Shown here: piece by piece, positions 54,351-64,000 of the stretch
Layout: each line of letters begins with the position of its first letter
Position numbering within the stretch: the stretch's first letter is position 1
Assembly: GCA_028583415.1 (NCBI GenBank)
Contig: CM053270.1
Span: 53,950,173-54,014,172, forward strand
DNA: 64,000 nucleotides
Direction: 5' to 3'
Source: Protea cynaroides
Taxonomy: Eukaryota > Streptophyta > Magnoliopsida > Proteales > Proteaceae
The notes under the pieces: generated by a model
Database searches by the model: none
What the model was told of the DNA's origin: nothing
Seen by the model: only the letters and a program-made list of their open reading frames with translations
Position numbers and translations under genes: made by a program

Positions 54351-55013
54351 CTACTGCTGCCTACTAGAACTCGCACCATCAGTATTGACTAGTTCTGATC
54401 TTTGGCAGACCCTATTGATAGCAAAACAAGGTTTGTCTTTATATCTAAAACCCCATACTTGCAACACTTCACCTGATTGCAAGCCGTTCTCTGCAACTAA
54501 TTTGTACCAATGACTGGTAAGTACATATTGATTCACTTTGGTCCAATACTTGAAAATTAGATCCCACTCATCACCTTTAGGATCCATCACTTTCATTCGA
54601 TTATTTGTCCTATCCAAGTTCTCAATTTCTTTCTCATTTAAAAATTGTTTCAATGCTTCAGTCTTTGTTATGATTAAATGATCCAAGTGTTCTTTAACAT
54701 CTGAAACTGTGAGTTCCTTGGCATTTAGCCAAATAGTGGCAGTTCTGTCACGTGCAATCTCCTCTATTCTCCTCTTCAACAATGGTGGCATTTATGGCTC
54801 TGGACAAACTATTGTCATCTTTCTTCTTTTCTCAACTAGTTCAGACTTACACTTTTGCTTTTGCACTCTCTTGTTATGGTTCTTCCTTTCAGATGTCTTA
54901 GCCATCTCCTTCTCAGCAACCCTAGCATCCCACTCTATTTCCACAGCTTCTAACAATACTTCAAAACTCTCCCAATCACCTTTAAAGTTCATAACCTTTT
55001 CATTCCTCACCAT
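54351..55013 (-). pseudogene. B3-domain (DUF313-type) protein pseudogene, copy 2
   Basis: From the ATG at 55013: GDWESFEVLLEAVEIEWDAR, a basic linker (AKTSERKNHNKRVQKQKCK), an in-frame TAA at 54792-54794, then PPLLKRRIEEIARDRTATIW, LTVSDVKEHLDHL, TKTEALKQFLNEKEIENL, and the B3 core WDLIFKYWTKVNQYVLTSHWYKLV, GLQSGEVLQVWGFRYKDKPCFAI. It ends at 54351. Apart from that one stop the 220-codon frame is continuous, so it is younger in decay than copy 1, which keeps CAA at the stop position. The DUF313 B3 group is plant-specific and presumed DNA-binding. The frame after the stop (146 codons) could still be read if initiated internally. Confidence 0.85.
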
Positions 55014-55229
55014 CTCCTTTTAGAATAGGAAATTAACAGAACAAACAGTTAATGAAAGAGACTAGAGTACTCAAAATGCGAAAAAAAGAGTAAATTTATG
55101 CTCTCAAGTTCTAAGTAAATTAATAAATACCCTTAAAAAAAGAATAATAAAAATTAATAAATAAAAAATATTAATGGAGCCCTAATAACATGAAAACTAA
55201 TATTAAAAAACCATAATTACGAGAAATAA

Positions 55230-55430
55230 GATACACATGTAGTTATGCACACCAACACCCAATATTGCAGGCCCATAGGCCATCACCAAACTCACCAACC
55301 ATTTTTGTGATTTGATCTCTACTCGCTGCCATACATTCAATAAAGCGACTCTCTTCATCAAAAGAAATTTTGATAGCTTGTAAATTCTCACTCTCACGTA
55401 CTTCTTCCCTTAGAAGTGTATCTCAGGTTT
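55230..55430 (-). pseudogene. Possible upstream exon of the B3 locus (copy 2)
   Basis: The minus strand reads EEVRESENLQAIKISFDEE, SRFIECMAASRDQIT and KMVGEFG before GTGATGG, open and protein-like. The same piece is at 40880-41100. Family not recognised. Confidence 0.35.
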
Positions 55431-55447
55431 TACCTAAGAAAATAAAA

Positions 55448-57191
55448 GGAAAAATATCTGCCACACCCCCTATAGTTTATCTTAATCTCACCCACCCATT
55501 ATTGTTTGCGATAATATCCCCCTAACACCCCTGAAGACACCCTAACCTTCTTTAGATGCTAAATAATCTTTTTTACCCACAATACTTTTCAATTTCATTT
55601 TTATATTTTCCTTTTGAGATTTTTTTTTTTAATTTCCTTTTTCAACTTTATCTTGTTTATTGATCTCTGTGCCTGTTGGTTTCCCTAACCATTAAAACCA
55701 GCGTCTATTGATTTCCCTAACCTCCGGTCGACGGGGGATAATTTCTTTTGAATTATCCGAAATCACTTCCTTCCCCTTGTTATATGATCCTTCTCTGACG
55801 CACTCAATAAATTCTTCCATGAAATCTCTCTTTCTTGGAAACCCATTTTGGGATTATCACAGAGATAGCTAGGGTAAGTTCTTGTGAGCCCAAATTCCCA
55901 AATCTTGAAGAAGCTTTCGAAAGGAACCCATAAATACCTACCTCTGATTCCCACAACAAATCAGTAACATTTCCAGAGTAGCCAACTTTCTTATCTAAGT
56001 ACTCAAGATTTTGTACATACCTCACCAGCTCTGGAAACTACCAATAAATCATTCGAAAATGAAAGGAAAAAACAAGAGAGGTTACAGTCTCTCATGCTCT
56101 CTCTCATCTTGATTTGCTTTGCTTTGGTAATTTAGATATACTTTTTACAGGAGAGTAATAGCAACTGAGAAGTGAAGTGGAGGGCAGAATATGAAAAGAC
56201 GTCGAGTAGATTACTGATAAGAAGAAAAATACGGGTTGCTTTGCTTGCGAGTTTCTATTTGGCTTTGTCTCAAGTCTCATTGCTTTTTCAGCCATGAAAG
56301 ATCGCCAACTCTGCAATTTTTAATTTCCTGGTTGGGTGAATGTTTCATAAGCTTCAGGGTTTTAGTATTCTGTTTAGGCTGTAAAGAATAGATGGGGATA
56401 GACTGCTTGAGTTTTAGGAGGATTCACGTTTATTGAGGCTTTTTGTTTGATAGACTCACTCCAGGGGATTGGGACGGTTTGGGGTTTTGTGCATTGGAAG
56501 TGAAACTTCTCCTTCCACCATTTTCATTTTGATAGCAAATGTGGAACATCTGAAGTGGTTCTTGGCAGTGATGTAAGACCAAGAACAGGGACCTGATCGC
56601 CTCCCCTCTGATGACCCAAGTCTTCCCCACTTACCTCATATCCAGACTGTAATAGATGCCGTTGGAGTTTCATGCCGATTAATGACATTCTAGGTTGCAG
56701 GGTCCACCGAAAACCCTAAACACCGATATCTAGAAACATGGTCGTATAGAGCGAGAGGGAGTCACAAGCTCCTCTCTCCTCCCCGAAAAGAACAGAGAGA
56801 GAACGATAGATAGTAGATTTCTGATAGCAGAAACTTGTTGTATACTTGCGGCGGTTGTAGACTTGCAGCCGATGATTACGGTCGTCTTCTCAGGCCACAT
56901 GGATGGTAAATGGTGAAAGGTACCTGAGACGATGGTGAGACCCTTTTTGTTTTACAAATAAAAATGGTGAGACAGATTTTTAAGTTTTAAAAAATTAAAA
57001 AAGAAATTATCTAACCGTAGTTTTGTCAGTAATTAAATTAAAATGGTGCCACATCATCGATTGAGGGACATATTAAAAGAGGGGGTCTGATATATACAAT
57101 TTTTCAAAAGTAGGTGTTAGGGATATTATTGCAAATGATGGCGGGTGGGTAAAATTAAGATAAACTAAAGGGGTGTGATAGATATTTTCCC
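55448..57191. mobile_element. TIR transposon, MULE-like, 1.74 kb, non-autonomous
   Basis: Long terminal inverted repeats of about 85 bp start GGAAAAATATCTGCCACACC (left) and GGGAAAATATCTATCACACC (right, reversed) and share 'agtttatcttaat', 'acccacc' and 'gcRataatatcc'. Unit 1 lacks this interval, showing the empty site. Flanks aaaataaaa (left) and aaaaaaaat (right) may be a worn 9-bp duplication, which with the long TIRs suggests a Mutator-like element. No transposase is present. A minus-strand stretch at 55800-56040 (VQNLEYLDKKVGYSGNVTDL before a GT) looks exon-like and may be captured. Confidence 0.75.
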
Positions 57192-57946
57192 AAAAAAAAT
57201 TAAAATAAAAGAAGGGTATCTCAGGCATTGTAGCAGTTCATAGTGGAGATACTAGATACCCCAACCCACATCCATTTCCAAAATTAACTCTACAGAAAAA
57301 AAAAGGTGAATAATTTTGATTCTTAAATAAACATAAAATATAATTAATTGAAGTCATATAAGTTCAGAACAAGTAAAGTTGTTCATTCAATAATTAAAGT
57401 GAGAGCGAGCAAGCGAGAAAGGAAAAAAAAGAGAAATAGAAAGAAGAAATATGCGTGCGACCACAACAGACTTGTTAGAATCAAGAGAAACATAATAGAT
57501 TGTAAATTAAACAGGAATTTGGGAATATAAAAGAAGAAAATATATACAAAAGAGATAGGAAAACAAGAAATCTACCTATGATCGATGATCTAAGGATCAG
57601 AGGTTACCAGGAAATATTTCAGTCAAGCTTTAGAACTGAAAATTGATTCTAAAACGGAAGGTAATGATATGAACTAACCTTGTTACGTTTTTAAAGGGTG
57701 GTTATTACAATGCTTGAATCCTTATAACGTTGTAATACCATAAGACACTCAAATAATACTGATTAATTTGGAAGTCCTAATGCTATTCTGATTCTGATTT
57801 ACTCTTATCCAAACAGTCCCAACTAAACTGAAACATCTAAATTTCTGATGATTATAAAAAACAAAAGATGGGGATGCCGATTGAATGATCATGATCCAAG
57901 ATTGAGTAGGGTCAACATGCATCATTAATTATTGGGTCTGCCAAAG

Positions 57947-58566
57947 TAGAGAGAGGTCATTCTCGACCTTTGGAAGAGGAAAACCAGGAACTTGGTATGC
58001 TGTCCTGGCTAGCCGATAAGGTTCCTGCGGTTTTTCTTTGGTCCCAAGGAGTCTCTTGCAGATGATGATTGGATTGAGGTGGAAGCTCTTGTCTCTTTAC
58101 TTTTTGGTGATTCGGGCTCTCTGTGACCCTTGTCGGGGTTGTTGAAACGTTGTTGGTTCCATTCAAGACAGCTTGGATTCGGGTTCTCGTTAGAGTGATG
58201 GCCTTTTCTCTATCTGGTTTGTCGGTGGTCTGGTAGGGTTTGGGGTCCGGACAATAGCTACTGGGTTCTTTCGTCTCCCTCGCAGGCTGGTCACAATTTC
58301 CCTTCTTGTCTCCTAATGGTCTAGTTTGTGAATGCAGTTTAACCATTAGGTTTTGTTTGTATTGGTTGTCTAGTTTTGGTTTCACGTCCCATTAGTTTAG
58401 GTGAGAGCGGTGTGGTGGGACCGTCTTGGGCTTCCTTGTAAGGATTGGTTTGGGTTGTTTCACTGTCTGGTTTCTGGAAGGTTTGTTGTGTTCTCTCCCT
58501 TTAGATTGATAAATTATCTATTTATAAAAAAAATAATAATAATAAAAAAAACAAAAAAAACAAAAA
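57947..58566 (+). mobile_element. LINE-like 3' end with A-rich tail (copy 2)
   Basis: Same as 38555-39235 but with about 100 bases missing before 'ctctccctttagattgataaattatc'. The A-rich tail is at 58527-58566. The opposite-strand frame (57957-58385, 142 codons) is longer than in copy 1 and has no known domain. Confidence 0.45.
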
Positions 58567-59038
58567 CATTGAATACAAAGAAGTATTATTGGTATTTGGG
58601 GCTGCAAGGCTTTGGATTTTGCACCAATCGGACATAGGATTTGACATCAAATCGATGTCACGAACCTCACTCGGCTTCTCCCATCACAGGCCTAGGGGAT
58701 GCAACCATTGCCTTTTTTTCATATGTCAAATATGTAATTTGTTATGCTCAATCCGGTGATCTGAACCATAGTTTTTGAAAGCCAGACCTATACCTTGTTC
58801 GATCAAAACTAACAACTTTCTCAATTAGAACAAAAATGCCTAAAACTTATGGAACTATTTACAATTTCTATGGTTGGTCCCAGTTTTAAAATTATGGTCC
58901 CATTTAAGAAAAGAAAAAATAATAATAAGAGACTAATAATTAATAACATGACAATAAAGAAATTATATGTTTATTTTTTTTTCCATTTCAAAATATAAAA
59001 TTCTTCATTTTTCTTCACACCCATGTTATATTATTATG

Positions 59039-59464
59039 TGTTTAAGATTTCAATGAAACTCATTCTCCATCCATACAGTTACCATAGAACACAATAGAGA
59101 AGCGATTAACTATGAATCATAAAGACATACCTGTTTGCGAAGAGATTAATTCTCATATGCTCCACGACGCTCCAAGCTTTGATCGAAATCCCTCGGCTAT
59201 AGTCTTCCACAGCCTCCAGAGAATATCCTGATGTCTCTTGCTAATGGGTGCAGAGAAAACTAATTAACTGTGGCTGTGGGGAGTCTAACCCAGTATTTAT
59301 AGAATACTATTGTAACCCTAAAATCCTTCCCACTATAGAATTAGGGTTACCAAACCTATCTCATACCATGTGACAAATCAAACCAAATCGGTTCTACCGT
59401 GTTCATTGGACTCCCACTGAATTGACTAGTTTAGGTAATTAATTAAGCCCACATAAATCTAACA
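59039..59464 (-). repeat. 3' LTR of the truncated copia element
   Basis: 426 bp, TGTTTAAGATTTC to AAATCTAACA on the plus strand, related to the LTRs at 30384 and 34219 ('gtcttccacagcct', 'ctgtggctgtgggga', 'attaattNagcccaYa'). Confidence 0.8.
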
Positions 59465-59896
59465 ATCTCCCACTTGAGCTATATTAATTACAAAACCACC
59501 ATCAACCAGTGTGGCCATGGAATCCAACACACTAAAATGCCACTAACTTTGAAACATCCATAAAGCTTTCCAATGTGAGCAACAACGAATAATACACCTC
59601 AACATATGGTGTACAAACTTATGTCAGCTACAACAGAGGTCTACTCAATACATGAATCGCCTGAGATAATGCATGAAAGTAAACTCCCATGCGAGTCCAA
59701 ACTTGATTAAAGAACCTTAATCAAAGTGCCCCAAAACCTTTATGGGCAACTAAAGCATAATATTTAAATAATTCAGAAATATAATACCATACCTTGACTA
59801 GACACCGCCTTTATTCTTTGATATTATCCTCTCATGCAAACCGCCTCTAGTTTGGATTAATACCGCACTTTGACTTACCGTCATTATTTGTATGGT

Positions 59897-60022
59897 TGAA
59901 TACCGCCTCTTATCTTGGTTGAATACTGCCTTATATATCTGGCTGAATACTGCCTTGTTCGTCCTTTGGCTAAATACTGCCTGATTTATCTTTGGTTAAA
60001 TACAGCCTGATTTATCTTTGAC
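59897..60022. repeat. Minisatellite of about 25 bp, five copies
   Basis: Copies of 'ggYtRaataYYgcctNatNtatctt' follow one another; looser copies extend left to about 59795. The LARD-like element has only one or two of these units near 31150. Confidence 0.8.
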
Positions 60023-60272
60023 ATATCAAACATATAACTATGTATGTAAAATAGCAATAACGTAAATGCTAATGTAAACAAAATCATAGTTACAAAAATT
60101 GTGTCTATTAAACCATGAGCAATACAATCAAACACAGTAAGCAATTTGAAAATACAAGTATAAACATAAAGAGTCTCCCACTGATTAAGCATATTTAGAG
60201 ATTCTCACTGATTCCCAGATCTTTGGCTACTCAAGCATCTGATAAAATTAATTGTTTTCAACCATTCTTATA

Positions 60273-60730
60273 TCAGACGTTTCGTCCCTTGAAGACTCCC
60301 ACTAACAAAACCTTCATAAGAGAATCTACAACGATATAAAATCTTTTGACACTTTTCTTACTTAAAGAAATTAGATCTCTATTAAGCTTTGAAATACTAG
60401 ATTTCTTATTATTCTTTGAGAAGAACACAGCTGAACTGCTATCACAACACATCTCAATAGGTTTAGAAGTAGAGTCTACAACCTCCAAATCAGAGAAGAA
60501 ACTTTTATACCAGATACCTTGATTGTTATCTTCACATAGAGTTACAAAACCCTATCACCATGACAATGAACCTTGAAGTTGGTTTCTTGTCATCAATGCA
60601 ATCATTATAAATTACATCAAAATAGTCTAGAGTGTCACTACTTCTATAAATGAACATATAATCTTTGGTCCTCTGTATATACTGCATGACCTTTCTTTTT
60701 CCCATTGTCCACTAAGTTATACAGCATCCA
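60273..60730 (-). pseudogene. Copia RNase H remnant
   Basis: Minus strand: VMQYIQRTKDYMFIYRSSD near 60690-60640, KPTSRFI, then VVDSTSKPIEMCCDSSSAVFFSKNNK (60480-60400). The order and spacing are those of copia RNase H, with several shifts. After that, the frame to 60273 has lost recognisable sequence. Confidence 0.8.
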
Positions 60731-60929
60731 ACTAAAAACATCCTACGACACTCAATGAAAAGACTATATGAAATGATTACAACCTTAAACATATATCAAG
60801 CTCCCTACTGGATTGTAGATGCTAATACTCAGTATCATTCTTTGTCTACAATTCTGTCAATTTATCTCCTTTACTAATTTGAGCATCCGCAACTTACTAG
60901 TTATACATGCATACTAAACCATTCGAAGA

Positions 60930-61691
60930 CGAAAAACAATACTTATACTCTGAGATAAATCCAGAATTTTATTTTTCATATCACGAGCAAACTCAATACC
61001 AGGTACAAAGGTACTTACTCATACAGTTTTACACGTCGAAGTTATCAGATAGAAAAACATTGATTTCAACTAGAAAACCATGTCACTATAAGCCAATGAA
61101 AACCATTAACATACATGACTAGGAAGTGAATCTACTCCCACTGACCTATAGATATATACATGGTCAATAACAATCCCAACAAAGTTGAAAGAAGGTACAA
61201 CCCTGTCAAACTTTAAATACCATTATCTGGATACCTATTTAATCTATAGATTGACTTTATAAGTATACAAAATAAATCTTCTTTACCCTTACCACAAAAC
61301 CTTGTGATTAAAGTATATAAACATCTTCTTTCAGATTTTCTTTGATCAAAATGATCTTTACATCTATTTGATGCAACTCCAAAACAAAAAATGCACAACT
61401 AAGAACTCAAGGATTTGAAGTCAATACTTTCTCTTCTCTTTGTGTGATTCCACTTCACTACAAGTCTTACTTTGTAGAAATCAATTCTCATACTAGAATC
61501 ACACATTTCCATTGTATATTTATTTTTAGCCTATGAGTACACCGCCTCATTGACAAAAACATAAAATTCCAAGTCTCGTTATTGTTCATAGACAACAATA
61601 CATCCTTTATGATCATTAAACATTCAAGAGCAATTTCATTACTAATAACTTGCTCAAAATCATTAGGATCTTTATTTTTATTCATCATCAA
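60930..61691 (-). pseudogene. Copia reverse transcriptase remnant
   Basis: Minus strand: DPNDFEQVISNEIALE and NNNETWNFM (start of RT, near 61670-61550), then after heavy decay KGKEDLFCILIKSIYRLNRYPDNGI, the copia 'KLKKSIYGLKQ' region, near 61300-61220. The catalytic Asp box is not recognisable. Confidence 0.72.
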
Positions 61692-61753
61692 AAATATCTA
61701 TTTTGAAGTACAACATGTGATTGGATGAAATCACAGATCTACATGGTCGAGTA

Positions 61754-63706
61754 TATAAGACCCGCACTCCATGAATCCGATCTAAACCTTTAATTCATGT
61801 GGTAACAGGTCTTCCAATCATCACTGGACCAGACGGGACGAGCGGATGACAAACAGGTACAAAAACGAACCGATTTAAGTATGAAATAATTCATACCGAT
61901 CGATGGTACCGGTCTTGGTACCGGTCGATGGTCGACCGGTATGGCCTGCTCAGACTTGGATCCAAAAAAGGATCTCTGCGGGTCCCACTTTCTAAATTTC
62001 AAACCAAAGGACTTTCTTAATGTTAGGAGGCTTCCTAAACCTAACCCTAGCCTGTATAAGGACCTTTAAATCTCCTAAAACCTCTTCCATTGATTCTCAC
62101 AAACCCTAGAGAGGAGAAAGAGGCTGAAGAAGGAGAAGAAGCTAAGAAGGAGAGGGAAGAGCCACCATTGTCGTTTGACGAAGAGCACATTATCGCGAGT
62201 CAACGGGAAATGCTTAAACATTCCTCTACATTAAGTATTCTAGGATGGTTAGTTATGATTGTATCGATACCACGCAAAGCAAAGTATTGATCTAAACTCT
62301 ATTTGTGCCGTCAAACCCTAATCTAGTCGGTAAACCCTAGATTTAAGTTCTAGGTTGAAGATCATCGAAACTAGGACTTGAATGGAGTTGGAAACAACTC
62401 TAACTCAATGCTTAGACCTAGGATGTGTAGGAGAAACCCTAGGATCAATAGAGGGTGACCGACGGAAGGCGAAAACCAAGCGTATGGTCTTCCGGAGACA
62501 TACCGGTCGCACCCTATCTGACCGGTACTACGACCCGTACCTCCCGGGGACTGGACTGTATGGATCGATAGACCATACCCGTCGCACCTTTCCCCATAGT
62601 GCCGCGATCGACACTACTACCAGTATGCTCTGTGAGGAGTATTTTTTGACTCAGTTGATTTTTCGACCAACGTAAACCCTAAGAAAATTATTCTAACATT
62701 GTGTAGAACCTTGTGATAGTAAGTTTCAATTCTGTGATGCGGAGCAAACTATCAAACAAGCGTCAGGTAAGGGAATCAAACCTAAACCCTAGTAATTTAA
62801 TAAATAGTAAATCGTTGTTAATAACCATGATTCTATGGTATGATGTTTGTACATACTCGCAAGTCATCCTTTACTTTCAGTTATTATTATTATTTATGCA
62901 TACTCGCTATGCTAGGATGTGACTGTTAGGCATGTGATTATTTTTGTTGGTGTGTAGAATGGGAAGGACTGGAGGTCTGGGATCATTCCTCACACTAGCA
63001 CCTTTCATATCGTTCTGTCTTAGCATGCTTGGTGCGGGTAGGGTATCAGGGGGAGGAAGTGGCACTGTAGTCTCCGGCCTGGCCACTAGACTCTAGCTCT
63101 ATCTCTATGCCATAGGGAGCTGCGCTGGGACAGGGCCTACTGTGATGACATATAGGATTGGTTAGTTGCGAGTCCAGTTTGTAAGCCCTCCCCAATAGGG
63201 GCTTACGTGTTGGTATGGGTGGAGTATCAGGGGAGGTATTGGCGGTGTTTGATCCGGACGCCTTAGCTTTATCTCTATTCAATGGTAGGGTGCATGTAGG
63301 ACGACAGTGGTGTTTGATCCATTGGGCGGCTTCACATACTCGTGTATAGAGGTGCGATGGCCGCCAATCCTTTCCATAACACATTGCAAACTTAAAATCA
63401 GACATGATGTGAATGTTACTCATGCATATGTTTGTTGCACTGTCTGATTGTCTTACTGAGTTAAGTTGTGAGCTCACCCTTGTGTATACACTATTTTTAG
63501 ATGTTGATGCAGGTTACACGGTGGATGATTACATGAATGCTCCGGCGTACGGAGACGTGGCTGCTTTGGACATGCAAGCAAGAGAGGACGAGAATGACGC
63601 TTCATGCAAGTGCCCTTTCTGTTTGTATCTCTAGGATTTGATTTAATTTATTTTTTATTATTTTCAGATGAAAATACAGTTGATGTAAGGATATTATTTT
63701 CAGATG
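61754..63706 (+). repeat. Gypsy LTR, plus orientation, 3' end missing
   Basis: Starts TATAAGACCCGCACTC (TG changed to TA) and follows the same layout as the sense strand of the LTRs at 1719 and 11040: ACCGGT palindromes (61907-61940, 62500-62525), 'gctctatctctat' blocks (63093, 63270), and the 45-codon frame. Homology ends near 63700, about 300 bp before the expected LTR end. No gypsy coding region lies upstream. Confidence 0.85.
63500..63634 (+). CDS. LTR-embedded 45-codon reading frame, copy 4 (open)
   Basis: After TATTTTTAG it begins DVDAGYTVDDYMNAP and ends ASCKCPFCLYL, 44 codons plus stop. It differs from 11327-11461 at many bases but keeps length, frame and Cys pattern. A longer frame from the ATG at 63413 reads through. 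Confidence 0.45.
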   Translation, partial: DVDAGYTVDDYMNAPAYGDVAALDMQAREDENDASCKCPFCLYL

Positions 63707-63735
63707 AAAATACAGTTGATGCTCTGATACCAAGT
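63664..63735. repeat. Direct duplication and primer-site junction
   Basis: 'ttattttcagatgaaaatac' plus 'agttgatg' occurs twice in tandem (63658 and 63689 areas), then runs into 'ctctgataccaagt', the reversed initiator tRNA-Met primer site with its spacer, and the next LTR. Confidence 0.7.
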
Positions 63736-64000
63736 TGTCACACCCCAATTCTAGCTGAACCAGAAGTGTGAGTGAACCGTCACTGAACCAATAGTTCACA
63801 CCAGGATCTCAATAAGACCGTGTCTACTCATACAAACCATTGCACATAACCATAATCAGAATATAATAAAATATAGCAAGTCTTTAAATAAAATGAACTG
63901 AGTGATCTATTGATAAATTTAATAAAATATCCAATTATTCAAATACTGAAACATAGATAAATATCCTTACATCAACTGTATCTCCAACTGAAAATAATTA
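63736..64000 (-). repeat. Gypsy LTR in inverted orientation, cut by the window end
   Basis: TGTCACACCCCAATTCTAG matches the plus-strand start of the LTRs at 1719 and 11040. Its last bases here (atatccttacatcaactgtat) are the reverse complement of 63693-63713, so the two LTRs are arranged tail to tail. Confidence 0.88.

Larger units (their letters stand above)
53838..59038. repeat. Tandem locus unit 2 ('B' then 'A' segment)
   Basis: The 53838 start matches 39237 onward ('attattggtatttg'), then 53990-55440 and 57192-57621 match the 'B' segment of unit 1, and 57622-59036 matches the 'A' segment of unit 0. The TIR element at 55448-57191 is absent from unit 1, which gives the empty site. Confidence 0.82.
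59039..61753 (-). mobile_element. Truncated Ty1/copia element, minus strand (relative of the LARD-like element)
   Basis: 3' LTR at 59039-59464, purine tract on the minus strand (CAAGTGGGAGATTG) next to it, then RNase H and RT remnants. At 61754 a gypsy LTR cuts the element, so integrase, gag and 5' LTR are missing from the window. The LTR-proximal interior resembles 30815-31130. Inserted at the A/B junction of the tandem locus. Confidence 0.82.

Noticed and set aside
57957..58385. 142-codon minus-strand frame, with a 98-codon version at 38678-38971
   Set aside because: It is open in both copies, but both copies come from one duplication and the frame is antisense to a LINE-like 3' end. Low-complexity hydrophilic sequence without a known domain.

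Overview
The window looks like repeat-dominated nuclear DNA of a flowering plant. It holds Ty3/gypsy chromovirus-type and Ty1/copia LTR retrotransposons, a Tat/Ogre-like solo LTR, a tRNA-derived SINE, a MULE-like element and a MITE. Between them lie worn remnants of plant gene families: a DUF313-type B3 domain, a tryptophan-aminotransferase-related (alliinase family) protein, an ERD6-like sugar transporter and an IST1-like ESCRT factor. I see no intact ordinary host gene. Species cannot be read from the sequence.

Left part (1-14779): the 3' end of a plus-strand gypsy element (integrase tail, then its LTR from 776). That LTR is split by a complete minus-strand gypsy element (1719-13400, LTRs about 2.36 kb, TSD TACCC). 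The inserted element has a frameshifted gag and a pol whose RT and integrase catalytic parts are missing. It also carries an intact 418-codon ORF in the opposite orientation (9452-10708), with its own leader intron, resembling the 'putative plant transposon protein' family.

Middle part (14780-38194): a short-LTR (207 bp) element of about 3 kb net length contains pieces of host genes (IST1-like antisense, ERD6-like sense). It has been split twice. A copia element (16194-27291, TSD CATCA) holds a 4.37-kb solo LTR (19657-24028, TSD GTATC). An Ale-like copia element (27394-36481, TSD GTTAG) holds a coding-free LTR element (30384-34650, TSD TTTCA).

Right part (38195-59038): a degenerate tandem array, with at least three units represented, of a locus with a B3-domain pseudogene and a LINE-like tail. 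It is interspersed with LTR fragments, a TAR-like pseudogene, a SINE, a MITE and a 1.74-kb TIR element. The last 5 kb (59039-64000) hold a truncated minus-strand copia element cut by a gypsy LTR, which then meets an inverted LTR at a primer-binding-site junction.

The most unusual signal is a short reading frame of exactly 44 codons plus stop, on the sense strand of five LTRs (2006-2140, 11327-11461, 14368-14502, 50884-51018, 63500-63634). One of the five belongs to an otherwise different LTR. All calls were made by eye; alignments, identities and domain matches were not computed.
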